The translations under genes and the position numbers were made by a program. The notes under the pieces were generated by a model that saw nothing but the letters and a program-made list of their open reading frames with translations, made no database searches and was not told the DNA's origin. 64,000 nt of DNA from Sipunculus nudus (taxonomy: Eukaryota; Annelida; Sipuncula; Golfingiida; Sipunculidae): assembly GCA_026874595.1 (NCBI GenBank), contig CM049318.1:7049241-7113240 (forward strand), in the 5' to 3' direction. Below are positions 26,401-36,682 of this stretch, one piece after another (position 1 is the first letter of the stretch; the number at the start of each line of letters is the position of its first letter).

Positions 26401-29400
26401 AAATTTGTTTGTGAATAATACAAAATGTCTTTTTTTTAACATAATATATTTACTTTTAATTTGTATTCAAATCCTTTCCCTGTGAAATGTGGTGTTAGGA
26501 AATTGTTAACACTAAAGGATCCCTCTTTAAAACAACAATATCTGGTGCAAGGGGAAAATATTGCACTCACATATCCCCTCCTGACATTGTAATGGCTGGT
26601 CACAGCAAATTCTTTTCACTCAATGATCTATTCCAAAATTGGTAAAATACAGCAAAACATTTTAGAATGTTTTGCTCTCTAATGATCCCCCCTCCCCTTA
26701 GTTTCAAAATATTATCTTTATGCTATGATCTATCTTTTTTTGCAGGTTTATCTTATTAACCCTGCATGATGAGAGGTTATTGTTTTCACTCGATTCTGCG
26801 TGTGTGTGACTGCAAAATATCTGAAGAAAGGCATCACAGATGAAATTGAAATTTATCAAACAGGTTGGCATTGTGAAAATCTCCATGAAGTTGAATTTGG
26901 TGTAACCCCAAGTGTAAATAACCCCAGAATGAATGTTTAATGGGTTTTTATATCACATTTGTTTACAATAAGACCTAACGTGACCATATGGCCATCTCTG
27001 GAGATTGAGAAGTGACATCACAGACAACAACGTCGTCATTCCATGTGTACAAGCCGTTTCCCTGAAAGATGTCAGTAAATTAACATACAGCATGGGGATT
27101 ATAGTTGTTGTTTATTCTGTTTACAGTGCAGCAATACTATGATTTTCAGGGCGTTTTTTTAAATTATTTCAATTTAAAAGGAATAACACAGGTTTAATTA
27201 ACATTCCAGGACACCCACTTTAAATACTATCTTCCACACATGCAGGGTATGCGTCCCCATATATGACACTTTTTTTAATACAAATTTATCTACTTATATC
27301 TATTTTAAACATGTGCAAGGTTTGCTCTCTCTTTTAAGAACTGTAAACCTTTCTAATTCTGCCATTCTTACCCTTGTCGTTTCTTTCTGTTGCCGTTGAA
27401 GCTCTAGCCATTTCTCTTCTAGTTCCTCGTACAAGTCTTTGAGGTTCTCTACCTGGTATCTGAATGTTTGTTTCTCATTATCAAGCTGAGCATTCATTAC
27501 CATGGCTTTCTTGTATTTTTCTTCAAGGTCATGAATTTCAGACTGAAATGAAGGTGAAAATATCGCATTTACAAAACAAATATTCCAAATTATGTCTGAC
27601 CAACCTTAACATCCAAAATAGCAAGTGAGCTTACTGAATACAACTGATCATAAGAGGAACACTGGAAAATGGTGCCAATTATTAAAATGTTTCGTTGAAT
27701 TAAAAGACATGAAATATTCAGATTAGTTTGAAAATTCACAGAATAAAATCTTTCCTCTAGATATCACTTTAACATAAGCATTAAGTGAATAAAACATGAA
27801 ATGCTGAATCTTTTTAATACATAATAATATTTTTTTATTACTCTCACTGTCTGACATTTCTTGAGACATGAAAATCTGAAATCCAAGTTCATAAACTGTT
27901 TAGTGTGTCTTACCACCAAATTTAAATAATAGGATAATAAAGATGCAACAAAGATAACACTGGAGCTGAATGGAACATTCTTGAGTTGGATCATTCTACA
28001 ATCATTATGGTTAATCATTATGGACCTTCCTCTGATACAGGCAACGTGTCTTGAAAGTCAGTAATGAAAATCAGATTTAACCAGACATATAATTATTTGT
28101 TAACTTACCCTCATTTCTCTCCGATCCTCCAGTACATCTTCACTGCCTCGTCTCGGAGTCGAGTACGACCTCGCTGATGACTGTAGGAGAAGAAACCAAG
28201 ATCAATTTATGTTTTAAATTAAACAGAATTCTACCACTTTATCCTGAATTGTTTGATTCAGAGCATCCTGTCATTATACAACTGTAGTCATCAGCTGATC
28301 CTAAGCTCCATACTATCAACCACTTTGCACGCATTCATGCTATAAATACCATTCAATTGTCCCTAGTTTTCTATGCTTCTTGCTGTCTACTTTTTCTCTT
28401 AAGCAGTTAACAACGTTCCCTTGTATAACCATGTCATTGACAGTGAACCACCAATCTCGTCACTCAACAAATGCTGGAAACTTTTTTATAAAATAAAATA
28501 TTCAGGAAATAGGGCTTGGCAAATCTGACTGGGCTACTGCTGCTGATAAGGAGCTGTAATGACAGTGTCATAATTAGAGTGCTGGTTTCAAATCCAAAAG
28601 TACTGGTCCTGTATGCCTGTGAACCATAACGGTTTATCTGCTGCATTACAGAATTATGACTCACAATGCCATAAACTGACAACCATGAAATCTCTTTGGA
28701 GGGGATGCACAAGATGTAGCATACACATAGATGAAGTTTAGGGTAGCTTCTTCATGGTTGAAGAGCTGGGTAAAATCCATCTCTAGTATCAAGCAAAAAG
28801 AATTTAATTAACTCACCCTTGGCTTGCTGTTCCAGTAAACTAATTGAAAATCATAAAAATGTTTAGGAGATAATTGTGTGGACAGATAGACAAAAATGAA
28901 AGGGTGAACATAGGTCCTTTGTCAACTTTGTAGAGGAAACGAGCTGCGCTACAAATGTAATGATAATGTCACAACTGAAATCACAAAATATTGGTCCTGC
29001 ATGTCTGTGATTGTGTACTGTCACAGTTCACTTACTTTATATAATCAGTAAGTTTACTAATTATTTCATAAACTGATGTCCATTAAACATCTTTGGAAGG
29101 GGATATGACATACAAACAATCTAACATGAGGTTTATTAAAGGAGTAAGGGCCAGGTATATCACATCTATCTGTATACTCATCATGCCATACACTACATAC
29201 ATCCTCATCAGCAACCCTCATCCCCTCTGCATCCTCCTCTTCCTCCTCTGCACTAGTGAGATGCTCCAGTCTATGTACACTATGGCGACGCTTATCCCTC
29301 TCCCTGAACACATCGTCAAAATCCTCATCCCCACTGCTCAGTAATCTAACCCTGAGAGCTCGGTGAGCTACATTATCCTCAACATGCTCTGTATCCACCA

Positions 29401-32400
29401 TCTTGTTTTGTGTAACACTGTCTCACAACAACACCAGTATAAATTAATAAGTTTCCTGATTGGTCTTATCAATACATCTCTGTTAGCCGGCAGCCAATTC
29501 AACAGGATATGATCAGCTCAATGACTGCCTGCTTCCCCACTGCCAAAAGTTCCCAGATTTTGACCTCTTACCCGTTTTTGTACATGTATGGTTTCTGTGG
29601 TATAAAACTTAAAAAAACTGCTAAGGTTAGTGTGCTTTTTTTTATAATAATAAAATAATGTGTTTGGATTTATCATTATATCTTTTGAGATTACGCCTTT
29701 CCTAGTCACTTGTGAACAGTGTACAGTGAAACAGTGGTTATGTTAAAGGCTCAGGACAAAGAACCATTTTAAGTTTAAAAACCACACACAAATTAACTGG
29801 TAAAGACAGATGATCATTTACCTGCACGCTAAGTTACTCTGTTCATTCACACTGCTTGCTCATTACTTACTCCTAATATTATTTACTGTATTTGATCTAA
29901 GTCAAGTAAGCTAAATATTGATCACTGTCATTTAACTATGAGCAGAGGGGTCATGATCAGGGTCAATCAGTTTCTATCAAGATGTTTCTACTTCACTAGA
30001 ACTGTGGACCATATGAAAACCTATTTTAAAATTTAAAAAAAGTTAATTCCACTTCAAAACAATCACAGGTTAAAAAGTGAAACATTTGTTATCAATACAC
30101 ACAGACACACTAGATTACCCTACTGAATTTAGAACTACATTATCACTAGAATTTAAACCGATGTAAAATTATAACTCCAAGTCTCTCCCCAACTAAATCT
30201 ATGTCATCATGCCCAGTGAGCAAGTCTTTATGCATCACAAACTATAACTACAGACATGTCATGCTAAATGTTTGAACCGAGACACAGAAACATACCGTAA
30301 AATCTGTGAAATTTTGTACCTCGATGAATTTCGTACACGGTCTTTCTTTAGTAACCATAATTATTAAAATAACATGTTAAATTTCGAACTGCCGATGGTA
30401 CATAACATATCTAAAGATGACCATCATAAAAAGATGCAGTATCGCAATCTTGAAAATAACCACATGTGTTATCCAGTTGCCAGTACTCAGGGTCTGTAGA
30501 GTCGTACAGAACACTAACTATTCAGTCTTCCAAGACACTGAAAGTAATGTCCGGTTCCTAGAGTCTCAGAAGTTGTTGTCCAGTGTGACATTATCCATAA
30601 GAGACCATGTACTTATATCCCAGCCAACAATACCCAGGACTACTTTTTTGACATTTGAAAATAATTTTGCTGGAGGTAACTGTCTTCATTTTTATGTTGT
30701 CTTATCTAATTCTAATTCTAATTAATAAGGGACATAATCAGGAGCAAAACTATGCCTATTCTTTCACTCAATCAGTTCAGTTTTGCTTTAAACAAAAGTT
30801 TCCCAGCCAAACAATCCCAGCACACACAGTCTCAGTACCTTGCACACGGCTGTTTAAGGCCTTGTTATGGCTCTGCATCTTGGTAAACATAGTCCACATG
30901 TGTCTGTTTACCATAACAAGGCCACGTGACTGGAGGTCTGCATATGAACCTCAACATGTGATGTTTAGCCGGCGAGAACATGTATTACATTTTTTATCAC
31001 CAAGTCAGTCGACACATGTTATGATTGACATGTGTTATGGCTCAGCAATGTACATGGCCCCATGCACTGTGTTTATGTTGACACCTGTGATCGTGCATGA
31101 TACACTGTTTTTAACACTTGTTATATTTTTGGTCAAGTCTGCAAGCAGAACCCAGAAAGAATCCCCTGACGGAACTCAAAAGGGGTTATTGTTCTGTCTT
31201 TCTATACTGTCAAATAACTGCAGCTGTTATCCTGTCTGAAAGATACTGGCACTGGCAACAATTACTGCCAAGTCCTCCAGGCTGATTCAGTGGTCCCTAC
31301 AGAATACTTCTTTTTTTTTTTTTGGTGGGGGTAACCACCTCCATTTTTTTAATGCCGACTTATCTTATTCTTAAGCTCCATTTCAGTTTGGGACTTGGTG
31401 ATAGGGTGGTAGCTCTTGCTTCCTGTCATTTTATTCTATAACCTGGTGTCAACCAGGCCCGGTGTCTAACGCATCTGCTAGTCCTGGGTGTGTAATCATC
31501 CCCACTCCTGGGTCATTACACGTGGGAACCTCCCTAAGACCCACTTGTCTGTGAGTGATACACGGTTGCTGGGTACAGCCTTCCCATTAAGCCTGCAGAG
31601 CGCTCACCCTGAGTTGGGGCTGAACGTGAATATCTCACTGCTCCTTGGCTGAGATTTGAACTCATGACCTCCCAGCTTTGAGTCCTGTGCTCTATCTCTG
31701 AGCCACAGGACCCATCCCTACAGAATTCCTACTGTCTGTGCTCAAAGTGCCAGCAGTTATTATCCAGTCTACAGAGTCCTCACAGTTTATGTCCAATCAA
31801 CCTGACCTAAAAAGAGTCCTAACAGTTATTGTCCAATTTGGCAGACTTCAAAACAGTTTCCCATTTAGCCAAGAAACATATGGTTCCAAGCATTTTTTTC
31901 AAGCTAGTCATTACACAGGGCATTCCATTCTGCCAGAATATCCAGCATTTTTTTGTTCAGTTTGTCAGGACTTAAAAAGGTCCTTTTAGTTATTGTCCAG
32001 TTATGCCATGCAACCAATCATGCAATTCCCATTACAGATACTATTATATTTCAATCCTAGCTTGGAGTCAGGCAATAAATAGCTAATCCATTCTTTACCT
32101 ATGCTTAAAAACATAATTTTTTTTTACAGTAAAGCAATAAGATATATTTTTTTACACGATGCAAATATAATACATCTTTTGCAAATATAACACATTCATT
32201 ACTACAGTAGCAATAGGTAGATAACACCTTCATAATAACAATAGCAGCATGCTTGTCATCATGCACATCACTGGACAACAGACACTGGTAAAAAAATTTC
32301 CTGTATTGTCACCATGTGGGTAACCAGAATTATAAGTTTATTATTTTTTGCCTGTGATAAAGTATCATACTAAACATGTAGCACCAGCATACAACATGGA

Positions 32401-35400
32401 CACACAAGGCACTGGGGGTCTTAATAACTCATAAAACAAAATAAGGGGTCACACATTCACTTTGAACTTATGACAATCAAAGATTCTAAATAATTAAAAA
32501 AATATAATAAAGGCAGATCATTATAATTTAAGGTTATTTTCTATTATCAATCTAATCTATTACTTTTTCCCAAAAACAGGAAATTAAAAAAAAAATACAG
32601 ATGTCATAAAAATAACTGAAATGCAATTATTAATAATTTCAAGGATTAAACCTAAAATAACAAAATTTTCATGGTGGTCTAGATGTCTTTCAGACAAAAT
32701 AAATGCCAAATCATTTGGTAAAAGCTGACAGGGACATATGCATCAACTGCCATGCTTGCTGAATAATTAGTCACAATAGGTAGGGGAGGGCTGGGATATA
32801 TTTAAAAAACTTCCATGCAAACTAAGGACGATTTGGGATTGTAACTTTGTTCTAGTAATATTCATACACAAGGTCACTACACTAGAAACATACACGACAC
32901 AGGGTAAACATGATGGTGTTAATCTAACGCCATTCACACACCACTTACCCTATAATGGCTCCTCTGTTGTAAAGTGTAAAAACATACTGCTTAGATATGT
33001 AAAATATTTAATTAATAATGTGTAATCCATTAAGAATCATGCAGTTACATTACACAGTTGCCAAAACAAGGAACAAACAACTCATTTAAAGACATAACTT
33101 TGCAAAAGTCTAGTGTAACAAATATTATGTAATATGTAATGTGTAAAAGTCTAGTGTACCAAATATGTAATATGTAACTGTACATGTGTTAAAGTCATGT
33201 AACTAATGTGGAATATGCTAACGGTAATATATATATATAGAGTAAAGTGAAATTTTACAATCAGAAAATGTATAACCTTTCACATATTATACAGTAACTT
33301 ATCACTTTGATGAATACTGCATTTATGAAGCAACACAACAACCACACCATCTTTACATTTTGTAAACACCATTTCATGGTAGCACCAGTTAAACTGATGC
33401 CTTTTGTGTTCTCATCAACATATGATGATTATGAACAATCACTGATGTGACAATAGAAAACAGCACACAATAACACAGACAAGTCATATGGCAACAAGCA
33501 AATATGTTGAATTGATGTCCCCTGCTTCCGCCTCTTGTTGTACCCTACTAATATGTTTTAGTTGTTTTGGTCCCCTGAAGATGTGTCCACATATCAAAAT
33601 GGGTGTGTTTTAGTTTTATTGCCTCCTGAAGATGTCTCCACATGCCATAATTTTTGGTTGTGCATTGGGAACCAAAGGAGAATTTTTTTATTTGCTTTTA
33701 AGCTGCTGATCATAAATTTCCAGACAGACAGTCCAAAACAAATCCTGACCAAAGATGCATGAGAGCAATCACTGACCCAAATGTGAATGAAATCAGATAA
33801 TATTTACAAAAATTATTGCATGGAAACAGAAACCTGATGGACAGACAGACAGGCAGAGAGAAAGAAAGAGGGACAGACAGACAAACGAAAATCAATGTCC
33901 CTATTCCGAGGAAGTGGGGGATTATAAGAAAAGTATACATTATCATCAAATGGTCATGTAATCCTGTATTGAGGTTTGTGAGATTGTGTATTTTGTGTAT
34001 TGAGAATGTGAGATGTAGTGTGATGTACTTACAGAGATGTAATATATATGTAACCAATTTCTGTGACCTCTCTCCCCCCTCACACTGTCTCTCTCATCTG
34101 TTTTTCTCTCTCTCCCTTTTTCTCTCTCTTTTCCTCCCCGAACCCTCTCCCTTTTACTCTTTCTCCCTTTCTCTCTCTCTCCCTCTTTCTTTCCTTCCCT
34201 TCCTCTCTCTATCCCCCCTTAGGTGATGATACTTACCCTTTGTTCTGTGCCCTCTGCCAGTCTTTCTTGCCTTTGTTTTTCTTCATCCTATAACACAATC
34301 ATAATATATATATGTCAAGGCCCAGATCGCGATCTGGACGGATCTTAGATCTGTCCAGCCCAAATTGCGATCGCAGTTCAGGCCAGCCCAAACTGGGATC
34401 GCAATCCAGGCTGGCCAGATCTTAGATCTGTCCAGCCTAGATTGCGATCGCAGTTTAGTCCGGCCCAGACTGCGATCCTTCTTTCTTGCTTCAGGATTGC
34501 AATCTGGTCTGGACAGATCTAAGATCAGTCCAGCCGAGATTGCGATCCTAAACTTGACCAGCCCATATTGCGATCCATGCTTTTACGATCACAGGAGTGA
34601 AACATTGGTTGTTTTACCAACTCATTTGGTATTGCATTGTACCATTTTCTCATAATAAATACAATTATAATACAGAAAGGCAATTTTCACTCCTTCATAT
34701 CACAGGAGTGAAACATGGGATGTTTCACCCACTCATTTAGTATTGCATGGTTGTTGAAAAAAGGTAACAAGGAAACCATGGGTTTTATATGCTCACAAAA
34801 TATGATTTGAAAGAGGAGGTAGCAAGTGCAGGTTTTGTGTGGTAATATAAGCTGAATTATGAGCTGATGGTGTTTAACTCAAGTTATGTAAGATTATGAT
34901 AATATCCTTGGAGACAGGGAAGAGGTGTGCTGTTTTCACATAGGTTTTGACTTGGCCATATAACTTTATCTACATTGCAGTAGAATTATTTGAAAAAAAC
35001 CTGTCCATTATCAGTCATGGTAATTCTGATTTTTACAAATGAGAACTTTTATTTTATAATTACTGGTTATTCCTACCCAAGAATAAAACTTAAAAAATAT
35101 AACTATTTATTATAAATGAATAACAAATATTGTGTCAAATATAATTTAAATTAAAAATAATAACAGCATCATATGAAAAGATCTTTTAATAATATAATTG
35201 AAATAAATGATTATTAAAATAATATTATAGAATATATTCATGAATATATTCATGATTACATTTTGAAAGTATTTGCATTTGTATTCAAATACTTTCATTT
35301 ATACCTGTATTCCTATTTTTATGCATGAAATTATGGAGTACATATATTCATATTCACATTCAAATATTTTTGCAAAGTATTCTTATCATGTCTGGTATTT

Positions 35401-36682
35401 ATTCAGTTTCAGCAAAACAAAGTTCTTGAGAATCCAGAATTTACAAATTTCACAAATTGATCATAAGTATGATCATAATGATCATAAGTACCAGGTTTTA
35501 TGGCTTAAATTTATATTTAAACATAAAACTATTATATTCACTTTGGACTACTTTCACAGCAATCTAAGCACTAGACATAGCAAAGGTCTTATGACAATTA
35601 TCAACATTACAGAAATCTTAACAAGAACTTGTCTAAGATCTGATTTTTTATCATATTTAAAAATTTTTATTTAGAAAAATGTAAAAAATTTAAAAGAAAT
35701 CTCAGCTATGAAACCATTTTAAGAATAAAAAATAACTCAAGCATAAGAACACCCTATAAATTGTACAAGGAGAAAACTAGAGATGGGCAAGTTTAATTTT
35801 ATTAACATAAATTAAGGAACCAGCAATACAGATTTTTATAATTTACATAGTCTTGTGACAGCTGATACAGCCATGAGTCTTAATATTATTAGTGAAACAT
35901 ATTGACATATTTATTCAGTACTTGTCTGAGTAAAATTTTAAAATTTTGACATATTTTACTTTTTTAAATTTTAAAATAACTATAAATTAACAAGCTGAAA
36001 CACTTGGATCGCATGGATCGCAATATGGGCTGGTCAAGTTTAGGATCGCAATCTTGACTGGACAGATCTTAGATCTGTCCAGTCCAGATTGCGATCCTGA
36101 AGCAAGAAAGACAAGATCGCAATCCTGGCCGGACTAAACTGCGATCGCAATATAGGCTGGACAGATCTAAGATCTGGCCAGCCTGGATTGTGATCGCAGT
36201 TTAGGCCGGCCTGAACTGCGATCGCAATTTGGGCTGGACAGATCTAAGATCCGTCCAGATCGCAATCTGGGCCTTGACATATACAGAGTTAAGGTACGTT
36301 TGTTCCACAATACAGATCTCTTAATAAATTATATAAATATATCATTATTATATATTTGTTATTATACTAAGCTGTATGTATTGATGAAATGCAAGTAAAG
36401 GATTTATAAAAATAATGGGAATTTCTGAAGTAAAAAAAGTCAAATATTATTTTAACAGATCATTTAAACTTTTCAACTTAAATTCTGATTATTTTGTTCT
36501 TAAAATTTTTTTTATAGACTTTTTTCAAATTTTCATGAAACTAGCACCTATGCTTGTATATTTGTTGTTCGAATTTGTAAGTTTTCTCTTCTTACCTCTT
36601 TTTGTTTCTTTTCAATTTCTCGCAAACGTATCTCCCGGGCCTCTGTCCTGACAGCCCTCTTTGCTGTGTGACGGACATCAGC
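17390..36682 (-). CDS. LRRFIP-family protein (flightless-interacting), 12 exons, 5' end incomplete
   Basis: Exons, from high to low coordinate: 36682-36596, 34287-34237, 32963-32949, 28180-28109, 27542-27372, 26240-26148, 25333-25177, 20957-20908, 20372-20249, 19572-19493, 18513-18409 and 17497-17390. All have AG/GT borders. They total 1113 nt and join in one frame (370 residues plus stop). Family landmarks are [18 protein letters not shown] at the start, [18 protein letters not shown] in the middle, [24 protein letters not shown], and [14 protein letters not shown] at the end. Vertebrate LRRFIP1/2 are coiled-coil proteins that bind the LRR domain of flightless-1 and act in Toll-like receptor/MyD88, nucleic-acid sensing and Wnt/Dishevelled signalling. 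Animals outside vertebrates usually have one such gene, so LRRFIP1 versus LRRFIP2 is not assigned. The first exon starts in phase 0, and the usual start-containing exon was not found. The first seven exons begin in phase 0, so exon skipping among them keeps frame. Many repeats lie in the introns. Confidence 0.93.
18409..18513 (-). CDS. LRRFIP exon: YKSAAENAE segment
   Basis: The exon is 105 nt and 35 codons, phase 0. [20 protein letters not shown] then [15 protein letters not shown] is C-terminal coiled coil typical of the family. The donor is GAG|GTGAGGAT. Confidence 0.94.
19493..19572 (-). CDS. LRRFIP exon: [15 protein letters not shown] segment
   Basis: The exon is 80 nt, phase 1 in and phase 0 out. 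[20 protein letters not shown] matches the family's ISEYKFKLxKAEQDITT block almost residue for residue. The acceptor is TTATTTTTTCAG and the donor ACT|GTAAGTTG. Confidence 0.94.
20249..20372 (-). CDS. LRRFIP exon: [12 protein letters not shown] segment
   Basis: The exon is 124 nt, phase 0 in and phase 1 out, starting [14 protein letters not shown]. The rest is a Ser/Thr/Pro linker ending FDAQ. Of the two overlapping donors, only T|GTAAGG keeps the frame into the next exon (codon TTG, Leu). Confidence 0.9.
20908..20957 (-). CDS. LRRFIP exon: [11 protein letters not shown] segment
   Basis: The exon is 50 nt. The split codon gives D, then [16 protein letters not shown], matching the family's LDxRLRKLAxEKEEL-type block. 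The acceptor is TTGTATTTCAG and the donor GAG|GTATGTG. Confidence 0.92.
21370..22640. repeat. Core-repeat array 1, period about 280 bp
   Basis: The phrase ACCTGTCATAAAATCAAGAA recurs at about 21674, 21961, 22239 and 22517 (spacings 287, 278, 278). Units carry the palindrome GGTGGCGCCACC or close variants of it. Confidence 0.85.
22860..24480. repeat. Core-repeat array 2, period about 337 bp
   Basis: GTCTGCAG recurs at 22891, 23232, 23571, 23908 and 24241 (spacings 341, 339, 337, 333), each just after GGTGGCGCCACC or a variant. The repeats share the palindrome with array 1 but otherwise differ in sequence. Confidence 0.85.
24807..25155 (-). mobile_element. tRNA-derived SINE, copy 2
   Basis: Read on the minus strand, TAGAGCACAGGACTCAAGGT and the following text match the head of the SINE at 31309-31712, and the bodies share 'gtcctgggtgtgtaat' and 'cttcccattaagcctgc'. 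It is diverged and has a C-rich expansion near 24976-24988. It sits in the intron next to the 25177 donor. Confidence 0.6.
25177..25333 (-). CDS. LRRFIP exon: EHGL motif and Lys-rich linker
   Basis: The exon is 157 nt, phase 0 in and phase 1 out. It starts [12 protein letters not shown], has a basic KEKGKGKA stretch, and ends [15 protein letters not shown]. The final G joins AT of the next exon to give Asp. A SINE lies just downstream in the intron, ending about 20 bp past the donor. Confidence 0.93.
25537..25720. mobile_element. Small Tc1/mariner-like MITE
   Basis: TACACGGTGGAACCTGT at the left and ACAGGTTTCACTGTA at the right are imperfect inverted ends with TA borders, around about 150 bp of TATAAGACCACC-type repeats. 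It is noncoding. Confidence 0.5.
26148..26240 (-). CDS. LRRFIP exon: coiled-coil continuation
   Basis: The exon is 93 nt and 31 codons, phase 0: [15 protein letters not shown] then [16 protein letters not shown]. The next exon opens with EHGLVFV, reproducing the family's (K/R)EEMLEKHGI-type junction. Confidence 0.93.
27372..27542 (-). CDS. LRRFIP exon: coiled-coil core
   Basis: The exon is 171 nt and 57 codons, phase 0. It contains [20 protein letters not shown] then [18 protein letters not shown], the most recognisable part of the family, and continues as heptad-like coiled coil to QQKETTR. The acceptor is CTTCATTTCAG and the donor AGG|GTAAGAATG. Confidence 0.95.
28109..28180 (-). CDS. LRRFIP exon: Ser/Arg linker
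   Basis: The exon is 72 nt and 24 codons, phase 0, reading [16 protein letters not shown] then LEDRREMR. Vertebrate members have a comparable RRGS-rich linker just before the coiled coil. The acceptor is TTCTCCTACAG and the donor AGG|GTAAGTTA. It is the predicted first common exon for both start forms. Confidence 0.9.
29201..29401 (-). CDS. Alternative first exon of LRRFIP (acidic N-terminus)
   Basis: The exon runs from ATG (29401-29399) to a donor GAT|GTATGTAGTG. It is 201 nt, 67 codons, ending in phase 0, exactly the phase of the next exon at 28180. The peptide is charged, with an acidic run [10 protein letters not shown] at about 51-60 and [15 protein letters not shown] before it. No good 3' splice site precedes the ATG, which favours a first exon. 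Joined to the downstream exons it predicts a 386-residue isoform lacking the AKRA block. A CCAAT box (minus strand) lies near 29459-29463. It might instead be an internal cassette, or part of an unrelated frame. Confidence 0.6.
29456..29466 (-). promoter_or_regulatory. CCAAT-like box upstream of the alternative first exon
   Basis: GACCAATCAGG on the minus strand lies about 60 bp before the ATG at 29401. A single short match, so weak support for an internal promoter. Confidence 0.3.
30727..31135. mobile_element. TTAA-type MITE, copy 2 (3'-truncated)
   Basis: It starts AAGGGACATAATCAGGAGCA and follows the copy at 5957-6374 along most of its length, including the perfect CCTTGTTATGG / CCATAACAAGG hairpin arms. 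The right end is not recognisable. It lies upstream of the 29401 alternative exon. Confidence 0.6.
31309..31712 (-). mobile_element. tRNA-derived SINE, copy 1
   Basis: On the minus strand the head GGGTCCTGTGGCTCAGAGAT continues AGAGCAC, an A-box-like internal promoter. GTCATGAGTTCAAATCTC is B-box-like. The tail at low coordinates is a T run (poly-A on the minus strand, 31311-31323). The tRNA part does not look like a functional tRNA gene. Confidence 0.75.
32949..32963 (-). CDS. LRRFIP 15-nt microexon (RSHYR)
   Basis: The acceptor TTTTTACACTTTACAACAG is strong and the donor AGG|GTAAGTGG fits consensus. The 15 nt read AGG AGC CAT TAT AGG in phase 0, giving RSHYR. LRRFIP genes are known for many small alternatively spliced exons in this region, so a cassette microexon is likely. 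It rests on splice-site quality and frame, not on protein similarity. Confidence 0.65.
33480..33695. repeat. Dispersed repeat with GATGTCCCCTGCTT motif
   Basis: This shares GAATTGATGTCCCCTGCTT and a short tandem CCTGAAGATGT(G/C)TCCACAT unit with 44810-45110. Its class is unknown. Confidence 0.4.
34064..34220. repeat. Pyrimidine-rich low-complexity tract (TCTC/CCTT)
   Basis: A stretch of about 155 bp of TCTCTCTCCC-type sequence starts just past the donor of the 34237 exon. On the transcribed minus strand it is GA-rich. Frames through it are low-complexity artefacts. Confidence 0.85.
34237..34287 (-). CDS. LRRFIP exon: charged 17-residue segment
   Basis: The exon is 51 nt in phase 0, encoding [17 protein letters not shown]. 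The donor is AGG|GTAAGTATC. The acceptor GATTGTGTTATAG is pyrimidine-poor, and a 2-kb transposable element begins only about 16 bp further upstream. Skipping it would keep frame. Confidence 0.85.
34305..36284. mobile_element. Palindrome-built TIR element A
   Basis: The left end has TATATATATGTCA (34305-34317), an 18-nt spacer and the near-palindrome GGACGGATCTTAGATCTGTC+C (34336-34356). The right end mirrors it to about 36284. Both inverted termini are about 275 bp and consist of repeated GATCTTAGATC and AGATTGCGATC modules. The interior of about 1.4 kb has no gene, and 34783-35560 resembles the body of the HINE-like elements. It lies in an LRRFIP intron. No known superfamily was assigned. 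Confidence 0.75.
34783..35560. repeat. Interior of element A homologous to HINE-like 3' half
   Basis: Shared stretches with 49812-50520 include TTGGAGACAGGGAAGAGG, TTTTGACTTGGCCATATAAC, GAATATATTCATGAAT and GAGAATCCAGAAT, in the same order and orientation. The frame at 35273-35674 lies in this segment and is not considered coding. Confidence 0.6.
36596..36682 (-). CDS. LRRFIP exon: N-terminal conserved block
   Basis: The exon is 87 nt and 29 codons, phase 0 at both ends. [20 protein letters not shown] corresponds to the family's hallmark AKRAARAEAREIRM-type block. The acceptor is TTTAACCAG and the donor is GAG|GTAAGAAG. In vertebrate members a stretch like ALxxIAREAEARLA directly precedes it, and that part must lie in an upstream exon. 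Confidence 0.92.

Noticed and set aside
28807-28829. Possible LRRFIP microexon (TACTGGAACAGCAAGCCAAGG-like, donor GTGAGTTA)
   Set aside because: The only fitting acceptor gives 23 nt, which breaks the frame between phase-0 neighbours.
30655-31239. 194-codon plus-strand frame
   Set aside because: It lies across the TTAA-type MITE, and its peptide follows repeat sequence.
31640-31712. tRNA gene on the minus strand
   Set aside because: A- and B-box-like motifs belong to a SINE head. The stems do not form a clean cloverleaf, and a repeat body with poly-A tail follows.
34063-34293. Ser/Leu/Phe/Pro-rich frames ([12 protein letters not shown]-type)
   Set aside because: They are translations of a CT-rich low-complexity tract, and the real coding there is the minus-strand exon 34237-34287.
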